Below are positions 44,382-58,601 of a stretch of 64,000 nt of DNA, piece after piece. The number at the start of each line of letters is the position of its first letter. The first letter of the stretch is position 1. Source of the stretch: Lunularia cruciata (taxonomy: Eukaryota; Streptophyta; Marchantiopsida; Lunulariales; Lunulariaceae); assembly GCA_948567375.1 (NCBI GenBank), contig OX419758.1:44831001-44895000 (forward strand). Reading direction: 5' to 3'. Under the pieces are notes generated by a model, which saw only the letters and a program-made list of their open reading frames with translations, did no database searches and was not told the DNA's origin. The position numbers and the translations under genes are program-made.

Positions 44382-47056
44382 GCTTTTGTAATAATGGCTT
44401 TTGTAAGTTGAGAACATGTGTAACAAGGGAGCTTCATATGTCAGATATCTTCTACTTCGATTTGTTTACTTCTATTTTCAGAAGGGTCCGTATATCGAAG
44501 TGGAAGCAGGCTCTGATTTCGTTTTACCATCCTTTCACGTCACGCGTGGTACTGGTGGTCTATTCGTAAAAGGGATCCTTCGGGCTCGGGCTCTAGTATG
44601 GAGACTTCAAGGGGAGCGCAACCGCGTTTTGTTAAAATAATATTTTTCTCAGGTCTCCGTAATTTCATCCTAATATTCGATTTTGACCTCATATTCTACT
44701 TCTAACTACTTGCACGTTCTGATCTTTACAGTGAGAGAAAAGTCATCTCGTGGGTCAAAGTATCTATAGACTCGTCCTTGTTCGGGTGTTGTAGAAATAT
44801 GGTTTCCTGCTCACTGTTCCTACCATGAAAGCAGCCAGTATTCTGATTAAAATACAGAAAATTTATGCTCATGTGCATTTGACATCTAAGCATGCATTCA
44901 CCTCTATACACTTCAATAGAAAAGAGTTGTAATGATCTGATGGCCTTTTCTCCACGCAGAAAGATATAGTCCGGACTAAATATCTATGTCAGATCAGATA
45001 CACTAAGTAGTACGCTCACATAAATTGGGGTAAATTGAATATTCAAAAGAATGTTAAATAAGGTTCTCTTAGTTATCTTTCCACCCATAGGCGGTTGTGA
45101 TGAAAAAACCATTTAAATTATAATTCTTCTAAATGGACTGGAAACTTGGAAAAACATACCAATAATGTGGTATACATGGCACCTCTTGAATTAATCCAGA
45201 TTTAGTTAAGATTCAAATATAATCAAAAAATGGTTGAAAATTATTGAAATATAAAATATGGTGCATTATGGAAGCTTTTTCATCCTACCGAATTGAACTT
45301 TGAAGACCAAACTCGACGAGAGAGAAAAGAAGAGAAAATCTTTCTTCATGTCCAATCACACAACTTACGGACATAATGATAATTTAAGAGGACTAACGAG
45401 AAGATGCATCACTGCAAAATATAAATAAACGGATAAACTCCCTTTTTACATAAGTAAAAATGGGTTAAAACCAAAGATAGGATCACAATACTTTTTAATT
45501 AGATATGAACGGATCAACTATGGTATTTACCAAAGAGGTATTCATTTCCTGTAGGCTAGCACTCTGACTCTTTGAAAGAAAGAAAGACTCTTTGGTCCAT
45601 CAAAATACATATGTGTCAATGAGTTACCTAATGTGTCAATACCTATTGTATCTCCTTGTTCTTTGCCAAGGATAGAACTTTCTGTATGGCTCATTGGTAA
45701 CTTTGTGATGTAATTGTATCATTTTCTTTTCTTTTGCAACTTTATTGAAAAGTCTATATATTTTTATTACAAAGGTACTAAAGGGGGGAAATTATTGCAA
45801 CATAGTGTTTTGCTTTATCTATTTCTTCTATTTAGAAGGTTGCTCACAATTATACTTGTAAGGACTTTGAACTTGATATATTGAATGTAAGGTTTTTAAG
45901 TTTGTATTTTCACAACAATATTTGTTGAGAATCTCAAATCCCATGTTTGCTCCAAGTTGTTAGTAGAGTGAATTCTTCCTCCATGCCTCTTCTTGGATAT
46001 GCTTGCAACAAAATAGTCGGTTTTGAATAACACTAACTTCATCTTTTGTACACTATTTAGAATTGTCTCTTCCTTTAAACTTTATTTCTTGTACTTACTT
46101 CTCGGTGTGATGTTGAGAGAAATCATGAACTAAATCCTCCACTTTTGTCTATTGAAGGTGAGAATCTTGCTTAGAATATAGCAACATATTGTGATAGCAT
46201 TTAGATCTCAAAATTGTCGTGATCAAGAAGGTTAATAACTAATAATAAAATCTTTCATTACCAAACAAGGAAGGATTAAAGTGATTCTTACCTTTAGTCT
46301 TTAGTGGAACTTACTCAAAATTATAAGTGTAGGTAGTTGATTGTAATAATGAGTTGTACTTTCTTATTCATACTAGATTTTAAGATTTTGAGGATAATCA
46401 TCCTATGATAGTAAATCATAATGATTAGTCTTGTTTTAAGTAATCATGGTAAGTGCTTGCCAACTTGAAATAACTCAAAACCAACATAGGTTTTATATTT
46501 ATTGGTTTTGACTTATTTCACTATTTTTGTAGTTCTGATGTTGCTTGCTTGGAAAGTGCTTATTTTTTCCAATTTTAGCATTCTTCTACTGAATCTTATG
46601 AGGTTTTGGGCTTTTGTTTTACAAGTCCAACTCAGCTTCTGACTAGATCCTTGTGTTTATTACGTATATCATCTAACTACATATGAAACTTTAGCCCTTC
46701 ATATTCGTCCTAATGTATATTTATGGGAAATATAGCATTTGACAAGTCATTGAAATCTTTTTTATCCTTGAATGTTCTTTCTATGTGACAAGGCTATTTT
46801 TTAATAGTTCAGATTCTATGGTTATCTACTCTATTATACAGACTCTAAACCTATCTTGAACTATCTTTTATTTGTAGAGTGTTGTAGTTAGAAAGTAAAA
46901 TGATGCTTAGACAATAATATATAGCTTTTTGGAACAATGACGAGACAATAGATATAAACTCTTTGAATTAATGATCAAAATTCAATATTTATTTTCAGTT
47001 TACGGACAAAAGATCTGATTATACTTTAACACATATTAGAGTTTCTCCTCAAGGAA

Positions 47057-47105
47057 AAAGGCGACTGCGAAGCAAACACGAAGGATGGGAAGACCCCATC
47101 AAGCC
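47057..47105. repeat. Short dispersed motif with GATGGG/CCCATC hairpin, copy 2
   Basis: AAGGCGACTGCG, then CGAAGGATGGGAAGACCCC and ATCAAGC, nearly the same as 42945-42995, about 4.1 kb away, in otherwise unrelated DNA. Confidence 0.5.
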
Positions 47106-48696
47106 GTACAAGGTCTCTCCTAAAGTGGACTTTCATATGCCTATAAACTACACACAATGTGTTTAAATGATGATGTCAAAATATCTAGGTTAAATGGTAA
47201 GACTTGATATTCACCTTTCAAATCTAAAGTTAATTCTTGAATGATTTATTTAAAATAATTATTTTATATCAATATTTAAATCAAAATAATCAAGCAGAAA
47301 TAAGTTCTTTGAATTTTTACTTGAATCATCAAATAAATAAATAGCTATGAATTAATTTTTATTATTAAGATATGTAAATGGAATAAAATTAATTGAAATA
47401 TATAATATTTTAAAATTAGGAAAGAATTTGAAGTCCAGTAAATCAAATGAGTTACTTTTAGCAAACCAAAGAAATTTGCTTTTTATTTATCCACTCCCAT
47501 TTAAAAATGATTGACCTACACCTAAGAAGATGCTAAAACCATACTAGAATCTAACATTTATAAAGTTTGACTAAACTTCTACTAGTAGCTTGATATCTTT
47601 TACAATAGTGAAGATTTTAACATCACACTTGACCTATTGCCATAGTTCTATTGTTTATGTGTATGAAATTGATTTGAATTGCATTTCAATTTGTAAATTA
47701 TGCTTCGTCTTGCATGATGTTATTACTACTCTCTTATATTATCCACCACAAAGCAGATCCCTAAGTTTCATTTGATCTATTCTTATTGTTCCACCCAGTT
47801 TTGCTAGAAGGTGCACTCTATGTGTCTTCATAGTTCTTCTGCTCTCATTTTTGTTCTAAATTTTCTAATTATACTTGCCATATAGATTCTCATATCTAGA
47901 ATTTCTCTTTATGTTACTTTCTAATTCATTCTATGCTTTAAAGTTTCTATCACTACTCTATTTGTGAATTCATACTTAGTATCTTTTCTTATTGTATTTG
48001 AGATAATATAAATTTTAGATCATATTTAATACATCTCATTCATTTTGTTCCATATTCTTTAGGAACTCAAGTTTTTCTCTTCTTCCTTTTTTATTATGCT
48101 CCGTTATTTTATTGTTATTTATACGGTTTTTTTATTTTGCATTGATTTTCTTGTTTTCATATATACTATTTTCAAATTATTATTTTTTAAATATTTTTTT
48201 ATCATATTTATTTTTAGGGTATAATAAAATATTTTTTATTTCTTGTTCAATTCTTTTAGTGTCTTCTTTGACAAAAATTACTAAGGATGTTTCATGTTTT
48301 TCAAGATGATGAGGATTAAGTAGTTTATTGTCTATCATTTTGTAGAAATTTAAAATGATATAATATAGTTTTTGCACAAAGTTATAAAAATGATGTAAAG
48401 AGAAATATCATTGGATTGCAGTAGGTTTCAATTGATACACTATGTTGAAACACCAAGTGGTAATGTAATCTAGATGGTGTTTGCTTTTCTTACAAAAAAT
48501 ACAAATATTGATTTGCAAGAGTTAGTTATTGGAAGTACTTGTACGGGATCTCTTGATAACTTTATCGATAGGCAAGGTGTAATTATTAGAAGAATCAAGT
48601 TTTTCTGCATGTGCTCTGCCTTAATAGGTGAAGCAAGGAGGAAAAGTGAACAAGATATAGACGTAAATATAGATACTTTATCTAAGTATCCTTTAT

Positions 48697-48870
48697 CTAT
48701 GATCTAAAATCTTATAAATATTGTATAGATATAATTTTCCCAATACTAAGATTGGAATAATAATAATATTTATGGAAATATTTCTATGATCTAAAATCTC
48801 ATAAGGATTATAGAGATAAAATCTTACCAATATAAATTGGAATAATAATACTATTTCATGTAAAGATTCT
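48697..48870. repeat. Imperfect tandem duplication, about 87 bp
   Basis: CTATGATCTAAAATCT begins units at 48697 and 48784; both run through a TTGGAATAATAATA block. Diverged. Confidence 0.65.
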
Positions 48871-50654
48871 GTAAAAATAGACCTTAAGCAAGGGTGTATT
48901 GGAGTTGCAAATATAGACCTTTTTTTGGATTTTTCTCTTTACTTTCTGATTCTATCAAAGAGATTTATCACAATTTTAAGAGGAATCGTCCTAGCTCATA
49001 AGAATATTTAGTAACATTCAAATGATTGGTAATGTTACCATATTGGTCTGTGCACTTTAAGCGGTGGACTATGAAGGCAATGAAGTGCAAAATGTCACTT
49101 CCTATTATGTGCAATACACATTAGAATATGGTGAAAAGGGTACATGACGATGCAATTGTTAAACCAAACAGTTAAACAGTCATTCATTATACTTTAAATA
49201 CATTTTTTATATACTTCACTCTCAAAGAATATGTTTTGTTATATAGACAAAAGTGCAATGGTGGAAGCAAGGAACCTTGGAATAAATCATAAGAAAAGGT
49301 TAGAACATACATTTGAAAGGTCCAAGAGCATCACAAAGGTGCAAAGACTACAAAGGTAGTTGGTGTTTGATTCCAAAAATGTTAAAAATGCCTTCTATAA
49401 TATTTATAGTTTTTATAATTTCATATATTATAATTTTATTAAAAGAAAATCATAAATAAATATTATATAATAAAATGATCATTTCCAATGCAAAAAAAAT
49501 TCCTCATTTTTCATCTCAAAGAGAAGGAGAAAATAGAATTATATTTATGTTATAGGCTTGTTATTCATAAAACAAGATGTTGTACAAAAGATAGCCATAT
49601 TATCTCTATAGAGTGCTTCTTATCAAGATTCTACAAGAACTAGTAAGAAAAGTTTGACAAATTCCACTAGAAAAGTGCATTTGCAAGTTGTGATATGTGT
49701 AGTTATCTCACAAAAGGTTAATAAAGAAGAAGAACTCTGATACAAGTGATACAAATGAATAAAACTATGCGGTCTAAGATTGAGTAAGAAAGAAAGGAAT
49801 ATTTTCCTATTTAGATGTAAATGGAAAAATCATAATGATATAACATTTCTAGCCAAGTCAAATTGAAGGACTTATATTATGATAATCTATGACAAAACTA
49901 ACCAAAATATAACAAGCATTCTATGTTCAAGGAATAAATTAAGACACTCTCAAGCTCCAAGGTGCCTCTTTAGGAGTCTTTATTGACAAAAATCCTAACT
50001 CCTAGATACCAAAAAAGTGTAATGTAAAGAACTTTGGGCTGGAGATACCAATTTAACTATTAGCATACTTGGTAAAGCATTCTAAGATGTTGAACCAACA
50101 ATAGAGCTCATAGTGGTAATGACCTTTTGAAAGTATCACTAAAAATCCATTGTTTCTTGCATTATAGAACGAGTAATGTTTTGAGATCAGCTAATTCAAA
50201 CCAAGGTGTGTAACACTTGAAATATTCAAGTGATCATTTAGAAGGAGAAAATGAGTATGAATAATGTAGATGCATATGTCTTGGAGTATCCAACACCAAT
50301 ATTTTGGCCATTGCAAAGATATCTAATCTTGCTATTGGATAACTTTAATGAGAATAACAAGAAAATACTTATGTTTGAGTATCTCTCAAAACATGTTACA
50401 TTATTATGTAGATGGTAAATCACAAAAGGTGTATTTTACCTTATGTAATGAAGATCTTACATGTGATTCTTGCATTGTTGCTTTTTGGTGCTTCTCAAAA
50501 GATGGTCTTCTAGTATACCGAGTGAAGGAGATAATAAAGATCAAAGAAAAAAAAGTGGAATGGTGATTTCAAAATAAAATGGTCCAATTAAGAGATATAC
50601 AATCCATTGTCTCAATGATAAAACCTTGGTCAACATCATTGCAACATCTCATGC

Positions 50655-51197
50655 ATGCTAAGGCTTATGAGATATTTCCAAACTGTATTAACTATGTTAA
50701 TTATTTGTAGAATCTTGCTACAAATATTGATGCTTTTTTTAAGAGATATTTGCTATTATCAAGTACTCAAAGAATATAAAACGTTATTGAAGGACATACA
50801 GGATAGTATTCTTAGTGAAAAACTCAAAATTACGTTTTGGTCAAGAACAAAACAAGGTCCAAGACTCAAGAAGATACTAAGTCCAAAGAAAGCATGTAGG
50901 TCTAAGAGGAAGATGTTTTTGTGCAATAACTTAAACTTACTTACTCTACATTTAATCATCAAAACTACATTTTGGTCAAGAACAAAACAAGGTCCAAGAC
51001 TCAAGAAGATACCAAGTCCAAATAGAGTGTGTAGGTCTAAGAGGGAGACATTTTTGCTCAATAATTTAAACTTATTTACTCACTATTTTAATCATCATTA
51101 TCTAGTACATATCTTCTTACAAAATGAAGTACTATATTTTACAATGGAAATTTTAACTATGGATATTTTTATATATTTAATTAAATATTATTTTTAG
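50655..51197 (+). other. Open frame with internal 135-bp duplication, unknown
   Basis: 180-codon open stretch in AT-rich DNA. It holds a tandem duplication of 135 bp (units start 50831 and 50966), giving twice the block TFWSRTKQGPRLKKI followed by CRSKR and NNLNL. Because the unit is a multiple of three the frame stays open. The ends are hydrophobic and AT-driven. There is no known domain, and a gene is not convincing without expression evidence; a duplicated remnant of retroelement coding DNA is equally possible. Confidence 0.3.
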
Positions 51198-53500
51198 TTT
51201 TATTTATTATGCATGATGAATAGTCCAATTTTTTGGAATAATTTATATTCATTATTTTACATTGAGTATTTTGTACTAGACTCAAATTTTATGATTTAGA
51301 ACTCAAGGTTGAGTTATAAATCTTAAATTACGAAGGTTTTATTCTTTCATGTGAATATTATTTAACTAAAAAGATATTTGGAGTTTAATTTTAGGTCTTC
51401 TATTATAATCTAAGGCATCTTATTTGATAAATAGTGTTATGTATTTTAGTTATATAATTTAGAGTGGTAAAAGTGGGTTAAATCTAAGTTTCTCTTAAAA
51501 TAAACAAGATCTTGTAAGCTAGGTAGCAAAGGATCTCAAATAGTTGACTCGTTTATCATTCTGAAATAATCAAATAAATGGATGTTTGAAAAGGAAGATT
51601 AATCTAGTTCTCTGATTGCATTATATTGGATGGGTCAAGTAATAATAAGTGAGTACCGGATAGATAATTACCATCAAGAGGTACCTATTGATCCATAGAA
51701 AGTAAGGTCACATTATCAAAGTTGTTAAATGAAGCTTATATATATAAATCAGTTATTCTAGCTTGTGGCCCTATGGAATTTTGCACGCATTGCATGTGCA
51801 AAATTAAAATATTCAGTATGTAAAATTCCACCAACGGGCATGGGCCACAATTTGAGAATGCCATTGTGTGTATGCAATAAAAATATACAGTATGAAAAAT
51901 TCCACTGTCATGGGGCCATATACTTTGAGTAAAATTTCTGAATTTGGATTGCATTCAAAACTTAAATGTAATTATATATACATTTCAAGTTGACCTATTT
52001 ATATATAAATTATATATTCATAAAATTTTCATAACATGAGTATTTCTCTCAGAGTACACAAGTATGCACAAGGTATAAAAGTGTGTTTTTCCAAAATTGT
52101 GCATTTATAAGTACTATTTAATTGAAGTAGGGAACTTAGAGGCATTTATATATACATTTTAAGTGGATCCATACTTGTATAAATTATATATTCTATATAA
52201 CTGTTTCTCTCAAAGTAAAAATGTGCACATATAAGTCTGTCCATGTAAATGTTTCTTTCAAAGTGTGCATTACACTTATTTGGATGTAGCTCAAAAAATA
52301 ATTCATTGCTACTTATTTACTTGTTGCTACTTATTATGAGCAAACCTCAATTCCATAAGCAAGACCTCAAACAAACCCTAAAATCTTTTCCTCTCTCCCT
52401 CCTCCAAGTGACCCCAAATGACCTCCCATCCTCCAAGAAAAACCGCAAACACCCCATCTCCACCTGAACCCTCTCTCAAACCTTATCTTGCTGCAAGCAA
52501 TCTCCCTCCTAAACCCTTGCATTCAAAGCAAGTAAGAGCCACATACATTATTACTCAAATACATGTCTTAAAACAAAGAGTGTTACAAGAATTTGTCAAG
52601 TTCCTAAGCAATATTTATATATAACACTTCCTTCCATGCTTACAAAGTGCAAGTGAACAAACTTTATATATATTCTTTTTTCTTGGTTATAAACTAAAAT
52701 CAGCTGAATCCAAAGTCTTGTTAAAACTTGAAATAAGCATAAACCTTTCTTCCTTGGTTACAAAGTGCAAGTGAAATTTTTTATGTACTCCTTTTCCTTG
52801 GTTATAAATTGAATCAGTTGAATCTAGAGTCTAATATCTACTAAGTAAAATTAGAGTAATTGAAGTTGCTATTGAAATTGCTAGGGTAATTAGGTACTTG
52901 GAATTTTGGATCAATGTTATAATGGTAACTCCTAATCCTAGGAGCATGAGAGTCTATCTAACTAGTCATACTCATTATAATTTTTCTTTCATATAAGGTC
53001 TTCCCTAATCTGGCTAATTCCAAGGTCATGGAATGGAAGTATTTTGATTTGGTAGACCTCTCCTTTATGCAAAGTCTCTCTATCTTTGATCTAATATTCT
53101 TGCACCTAAGCCTTGTAGAGTTATAGAACACCTTAGTGATAGCATAATGCATCGTAGGTACAAAGCACACCAATAGCCATAGGTCAAGTTGGGAGGAAAT
53201 TGCTTGTTTAACAAGGGCCTAAACTCTTTGTTGCTTGAGTCACATGTGGTTCTTAAGAGGAAAGCTAGAAAGAGTTTACTTATCTCAATTTTATGTTGTT
53301 AGATGTACTATTTGAAGAATATGTGTAATTTTTCAATATTTGGGTCATTTTACCCCAAATCATCATGGCTTTGGAGCATCTACCTTTTATTGGCATTTTT
53401 TTTCTAGTTCAGTTTTCTCTAAAAATTTCTCTATATTGGCTATTTGCTATGGTTCAATTCTGGCCAATTTTCATCTTTCCTTGGGTTCCAAGGGTTCACT
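51198..53500. other. AT-rich region with small duplications
   Basis: No supported gene. At 51765-51930 two direct units (read on the minus strand as TGGCCC...TGGAATTTT...CATACTG...ATATTTT) and an inverted third piece form a compact repeat. At 52641-52830 an imperfect 118-bp tandem duplication carries TACAAAGTGCAAGTGA (52641, 52759). Confidence 0.5.
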
Positions 53501-54932
53501 CTTGAGTTTTTATGGTTAGAAAGATCTTGCAAAAATGCAACAAGGGTGAGGGAAGGTGTTATCTTTCCTTGGGCAACCATTTTTCTTTTCTTAGATTCAC
53601 ATTCCCATTATCCTTCTTTGTTATGCTTTTCTTTATCTTGATCTCTTGCACTTTCTTCTTCCATTGGTAGTGCTTTAGCCCATTGCAATTCTTCCTTAGT
53701 TGGTGTGGCTTTTGCAAAAGGAATCTCATGAGGTAAATGTGATGAAGGAACATGTTCAGGTTGAGAAGAAGCTGGTGATAGTGGAACAAACTATGATGCT
53801 CTTGTATTACATATTCCAAATGCAATCTTCATGATATAACAAAGGAATAAGATCTACTCTCCTCTTCAAGCAAACCTGACCACTAATTGTGTCCTTTTAC
53901 TCCTTGCTGAAGTAAAACATATGGGTCTTGAGTACTAGAAAAAAGACTACGAAATGTAATTCCAAATGACACAAGAGTATCATCTCGTATCATTTCATGT
54001 TTGTCCTCATGTACTCTCATTTCATCATCTTGGCCTGGCCCAAAACTATCTTTCCCCAAATTTCTTATGCCCAAAATTACCAATGAAAAAGGAGAGATAT
54101 TGGCCTGGCCTCAAGCATCATATACATCCTCTTGAAATGATACTTGTAATTCAATTTATTGTCATTTGTTTTTAATCCTTATTTTAACTCACTATTTGTT
54201 AAGCCTTCTCTAGTAGACTTGTCTGTCCAATCCTAATTTGATCTGTAAGACTTTATAAATGTTGCACATTTCTTGTATAATTTAGCACTATTCATAGACT
54301 CAAGAAATCCTCTTCCAAATTATGGCTAAATAAGTGACCATGTGGCTGAAAGTTGTGCTCTTTTATGTAGGTTTCATAGCACTATCCCAATGAATCCATC
54401 TGAAATGTTTTGGGTTATCTAAATAAAGAAAAATCTAAGCAATGAGAGGAGATCATTCTAAATCTCTTGTCCTTCTCCTTACCTTTACAATTATTGTCAC
54501 AAAAGAAATTCTATGCATAGGACACTATGCATAAAATTTCAAGAAGGCTTGGAATCTAATGGGACTTAATGAGGAATTACAGAAAATGTGACTGATGGAG
54601 GAGAAACTACTTTGATCTTGATCTCATCAAGAGAGTGAATGTTTTCCTTCCCTATCCAATCTTTAATTGTAGGATTTCATAAAGTCTAAGCACTTATTCA
54701 AGAATTGTAAAATTTCTTTCAAAGAGTGAGTGCTTGCTAGGGGATTTACATAACAACTCCCATCTTTGTACATCCATGTTCATCTTTTGCACGCACTTTT
54801 AATTTTAATGTGCTTGCAATTGAGGGGAACTCAATTTCATTTTGGATTCTACACAAATATACCATTTGAACTAGAGATCTATGGTAGGAGATTAGTGAAA
54901 TTCATCAACTCATGCCAAAGAGAATTCAAATA

Positions 54933-56330
54933 TTAGTGTGATCTTCTCAAGAGAACACATGTCACATACTTAGTCTTTATATTCAAATGACCTCTAAGTT
55001 CCTTTCTCAAAATAGAATTTAAAGCAATAAATTGATCCTTTGTGATATTTACCTTGTGACTACCAACATCCTCCAACACATTATAGCACCATTGTTTCTT
55101 TGAAATCAAGAAATCATCCATTTCCAACTTCTTCCTTGGAGTCTTTGTAGATGGGGTGGAACTAGTTATGTGAGTAATCCTTGTGGGCATTGGACTATCC
55201 TTGCTAGAAGTGAATTCTTGAGAAGAATGAATATCATTTGCAAAATGAGCTCTCTTCTTCTCTTGTGCCAAAAACCTCAAATTAAGACCTTTGGAGTTTG
55301 AGCATTCTCCCTTCTCATACTTGCTCTCCACCTCATCTATGGATGCTATCCCCTTACCTCTATTTTTCATAGGAGGTTCTTGAGCTTCACCACCTCCCTC
55401 TTCTCTCTATTTGCCTCCTCATAACACCTTCTTCCATGGTATGTAGAATTTGAGCAATTCTTGTGGACTTGACCTCTACCTCCACAATTGAAATTTTTTT
55501 ATCATTGAAATGAATAGCTAGTTGGCCTCCTCTATACATATAGTTTCCATAACCCCTAGGCGCTCTCCCAAAATTTTGGTCCACCTTTCTCTTCTCCCAT
55601 AGTTCCATTACATTGATCTTGAGATTTGTAAGTTGCTTTGTTATAGTTTGAAGGGAATATTTTGGTAGAAGTGCAAGAATAAGAGCAACTACTACTTGTG
55701 GTGACACCCTTGCCACCAACGGATTAGAAGCCCCACCATAATTTTAGACTTGTGGAGGATGCACAACCTCTTTCACCACCAAATCAATCTCATCTCCTTC
55801 CAAAGTTTCCTCCATATGAACTATAATCTTGATAGCTTCTACCTTAGAAGAATGTTTCTCATATCTCACCTTGCTTTGAATTTGTGGTTTCAACCCATAA
55901 ATTTTTTGGTGAGTATAGCTCCTATCCTAATCATGGTAGCCTCCACATCATCTCCACTCTTCCTCAAAATTATGTGAAACTTAGACACTAACTTATCCAC
56001 TCTTTTTGCATAGACTCTCACTTTCTCTCTATCTCCTTGCTTGAAGAAGATAACCTCACTCATCAAGCTCTCATAACTCTCATCTAGAAAAAAGTTGTCA
56101 AAAAGTACTATAGTCAAACTATTCCCTCCTCTTGCATATCTTTGCTCTTTCTCTTTTGGTATTTTGACTCATACCATGTAAGAGCTACATCATCAAAGAA
56201 ATCTAGTAGTAATGATGCTTACTCATTCTTCCTCCTCTCAATTCTTACTATAAAATCTCTCACAAAAGCCTCCACATCCTCTTTATTCTTGCCAAGGAAA
56301 ACCAGAATTTTCTCTATCCTAGTCTCTCAC
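54933..56330 (-). pseudogene. Gag-like remnant, Ty3-type family D
   Basis: The minus strand reads, in two frames, KILVFLGKNKEDVEAFVRDF, ALTWYESKY (56330-56150), then SYESLMSEVIFFKQGDREKV and VYAKRVDKLVSKFH (56117-55890). This is the usual order of the Retrotrans_gag domain. A broken zinc knuckle, NCGGRGQVHKNC, follows near 55445-55480, and a polar 145-codon frame at 55370-54933. LTRs were not identified. The family is unlike A and B in sequence. Confidence 0.55.
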
Positions 56331-56415
56331 TACCTTTGTCATCTTTCCATTTTTTGGTCTATTTTCTCTCTCACCTTATAACTAATAGAGTATATACATG
56401 ACTAGCACTATTTGA

Positions 56416-56531
56416 GACTAGTCCACTCTAGATAGTACAAAGGTTTTAGGTTGCTCCATGATTTATATGGCATGACTAGTCCACTCTAGATAGTACAAAG
56501 GTTTTAGGTTGCTCCATGATTTATATGGCAT
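56416..56531. repeat. Identical 58-bp tandem duplication
   Basis: Two adjacent units starting GACTAGTCCACTCTAGATAG at 56416 and 56474, without a difference. Lack of divergence implies a recent event (or an assembly artefact). Confidence 0.85.
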
Positions 56532-56807
56532 GATCAAATCCAAAGGTGCAACTTAAGTAAAATTTCATGGATATTTTATCCATCAACTAAAAGATTATCT
56601 CCATCACTAATTGTGAGAACTTTTTGATGAAGGTGATAGTTTCTTTGTAGTGGTACTATGATTCTCTCCAAGATCTTTCACCAAGGTCTCTAATAATTTT
56701 ACTGCTCCTTTACACCCATTGCTCTTTGGAAGTCCTTCCACTCTACAACCCTGTCACAACTCCTTGGTCCTAGATCTCCTCCATCCCAATCTTGGTGAAA
56801 AAAAGGG

Positions 56808-57026
56808 TCAAACGTACAATCCCAAGTCAAGTAAGTTTCTCCTTTCTCTCAATCTCTTGCTCTCAAGACTCAATAAACAAGAACTTGCCTTGTATCCCTT
56901 CTTTCCACATAAGAAGCACTTAGAATCACTATTTCCTCCAAATGGTGAAGGTCTTTGAATCCTCTCAACACTCTCTTCAAATTCTACTCTAAATTCTCCT
57001 TTCTTCAAATCAGTCAATACTATCAC
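56808..57026 (-). pseudogene. Zinc-knuckle fragment of a retroelement gag
   Basis: 72-codon minus-strand frame with FGGNSDSKCFLCGKKGYKASSC. The C-x2-C-x4-Y-x4-C pattern is a CCHC knuckle whose His has become Tyr. It lies upstream of the family D capsid part, so it is more likely the end of a different, partly overlapping element than part of the same gag. Confidence 0.4.
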
Positions 57027-58601
57027 TTTAGCTCATGGAGAGACCTTACATAACCTTAATTTTCACTCCTAATGGCACTCCATACTCCCAAGATGAGTCC
57101 AGACACTCAAATATACTTGTGGTCAAACCTACACTTCTCATTCATGAAAACTTAACTATCTTGAAATGACCGCTCCTCAGAATGTCAACCAATTCTCCCA
57201 AATTATAACTTTCATTCCTTCAAAATTTTTCACACTTGATTAGCACCCTATTTTAACCTCCATGTAAAATTTTAGCCCTTTTCATCAAGCCATTTGGCCT
57301 TAGCATCTTTCTTTTCAACACACATCTTTTAGACTTGGTCTAAAAACCACTCCCCTTGCTTTAGAAATTTAGAAATTTCTGTAAAAAATGATCTTTCCCT
57401 AATTCTTGGGCCAAAAGGTATAATATTTTGCACTAAATTTTCTTGGGAAGTATCAAAACAATCCAATGAAAATTGAAGAAATGACAAACTCTATACGAAA
57501 CTCCAAATTGCATGCAATTTGCAGGGATAGTTTACCCTACCACCTTCCAAAAATTATAGCTCAATACACGTAGTATCCCCTACAATAATTTAAAGTGTCC
57601 CAAATGGAAAAGAATTTAAGCTATAATCTATGAAAATTTCAATTCTAGATCTCAAACTTGAGGTTTGGCCCAAAATCACACTAATCTCCAAAATCTGCAA
57701 TCCACCTCACATAATTTCTCCAAACCTTTTCATGTATATAGCATGTATAATATCATCTCAAAAAAATCATAATGAATTAAAAATGGATCCATGTTCTCTA
57801 GCATAAGTTTAGCACTCTCTTCCCTTGATGTTCTCTCCAAGTGAGTTCTCATAGCCTCCTTCTTCCTAAATATTTGTATGTGGAACATTATCTTGCCTTC
57901 AAGAGAGGTTTTGGCAATGGAACCAAAAATGTGAGCCAGTTTGCCTCTCACTCAAGATGATCCTCTGATGGCTATTAAGGTAGCACATGATGAACTAAGA
58001 AGGCAACGAACCTCAATTCTACCACACTACTCCAAGACTAGAACTCCAAGTCTCAAGACATTGCTCACTAGAGAATTCAATGAGAGAGAAATAAATACAA
58101 ATGAAGAGATGATGAGTACCTCCTCACCCTTAGCTCATATATTTGTAAAAATTACACACCAAAGTTACTAATTACCGGAGTAATGTAAATTACTAGGCTA
58201 AAAGTCAAATAAAATCATAAAGTCTAAAGGAATATCCAAGCATAGGGGAATGGACAGGTGATCTTGTCTTCACCTACCAACTAAATGAAGGAGTCTTCAC
58301 ATGGGCTATCCTTGGACTATAGAAACATCCACACCAACAAGGCTTGTGGTCCCAAGAGTTTCCAATTCTTCCTCAAAGTTAAATAACTAGGAATATTACC
58401 AAATCAATACACTAGAAGATAAAATAGTGATGCTCACTCTTTGACTCTTCCTCTAGAATAGGGTCACTTTTATCTTAGCTAAGACTAACTCTAGCTAATC
58501 ATAACAAATATAGAAGCTTAGCAAAGCTCCATATAGATAATATTTCTGCACTACTTGCAATACCAAACTTAATCTCAATAGAGTATACATGCATCAATGG
58601 G
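57027..58601. other. Unassigned repeat-like DNA
   Basis: 1.6 kb with base composition like the neighbouring retroelements but no domain, LTR end or target-site duplication that I can define. Short frames only (57730-57951 minus, 57941-58171 plus). Confidence 0.4.

Larger units (their letters stand above)
43170..50654. other. AT-rich intergenic DNA
   Basis: About 7.5 kb of strongly AT-rich DNA with no frame above about 80 codons and no recognised retroelement domain. It contains a perfect 13-bp hairpin (44349-44381), a second copy of the GATGGG/CCCATC motif (47057-47105) and an imperfect 87-bp tandem duplication (about 48697-48870). Nothing else is supported here. Confidence 0.5.

Noticed and set aside
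52249-52624. Overlapping short plus frames (MFLSKCAL..., MTSHPPRK...) as a small gene
   Set aside because: Low-complexity Pro/Ser/Lys content in AT-rich DNA with no homologue recognised; likely chance.
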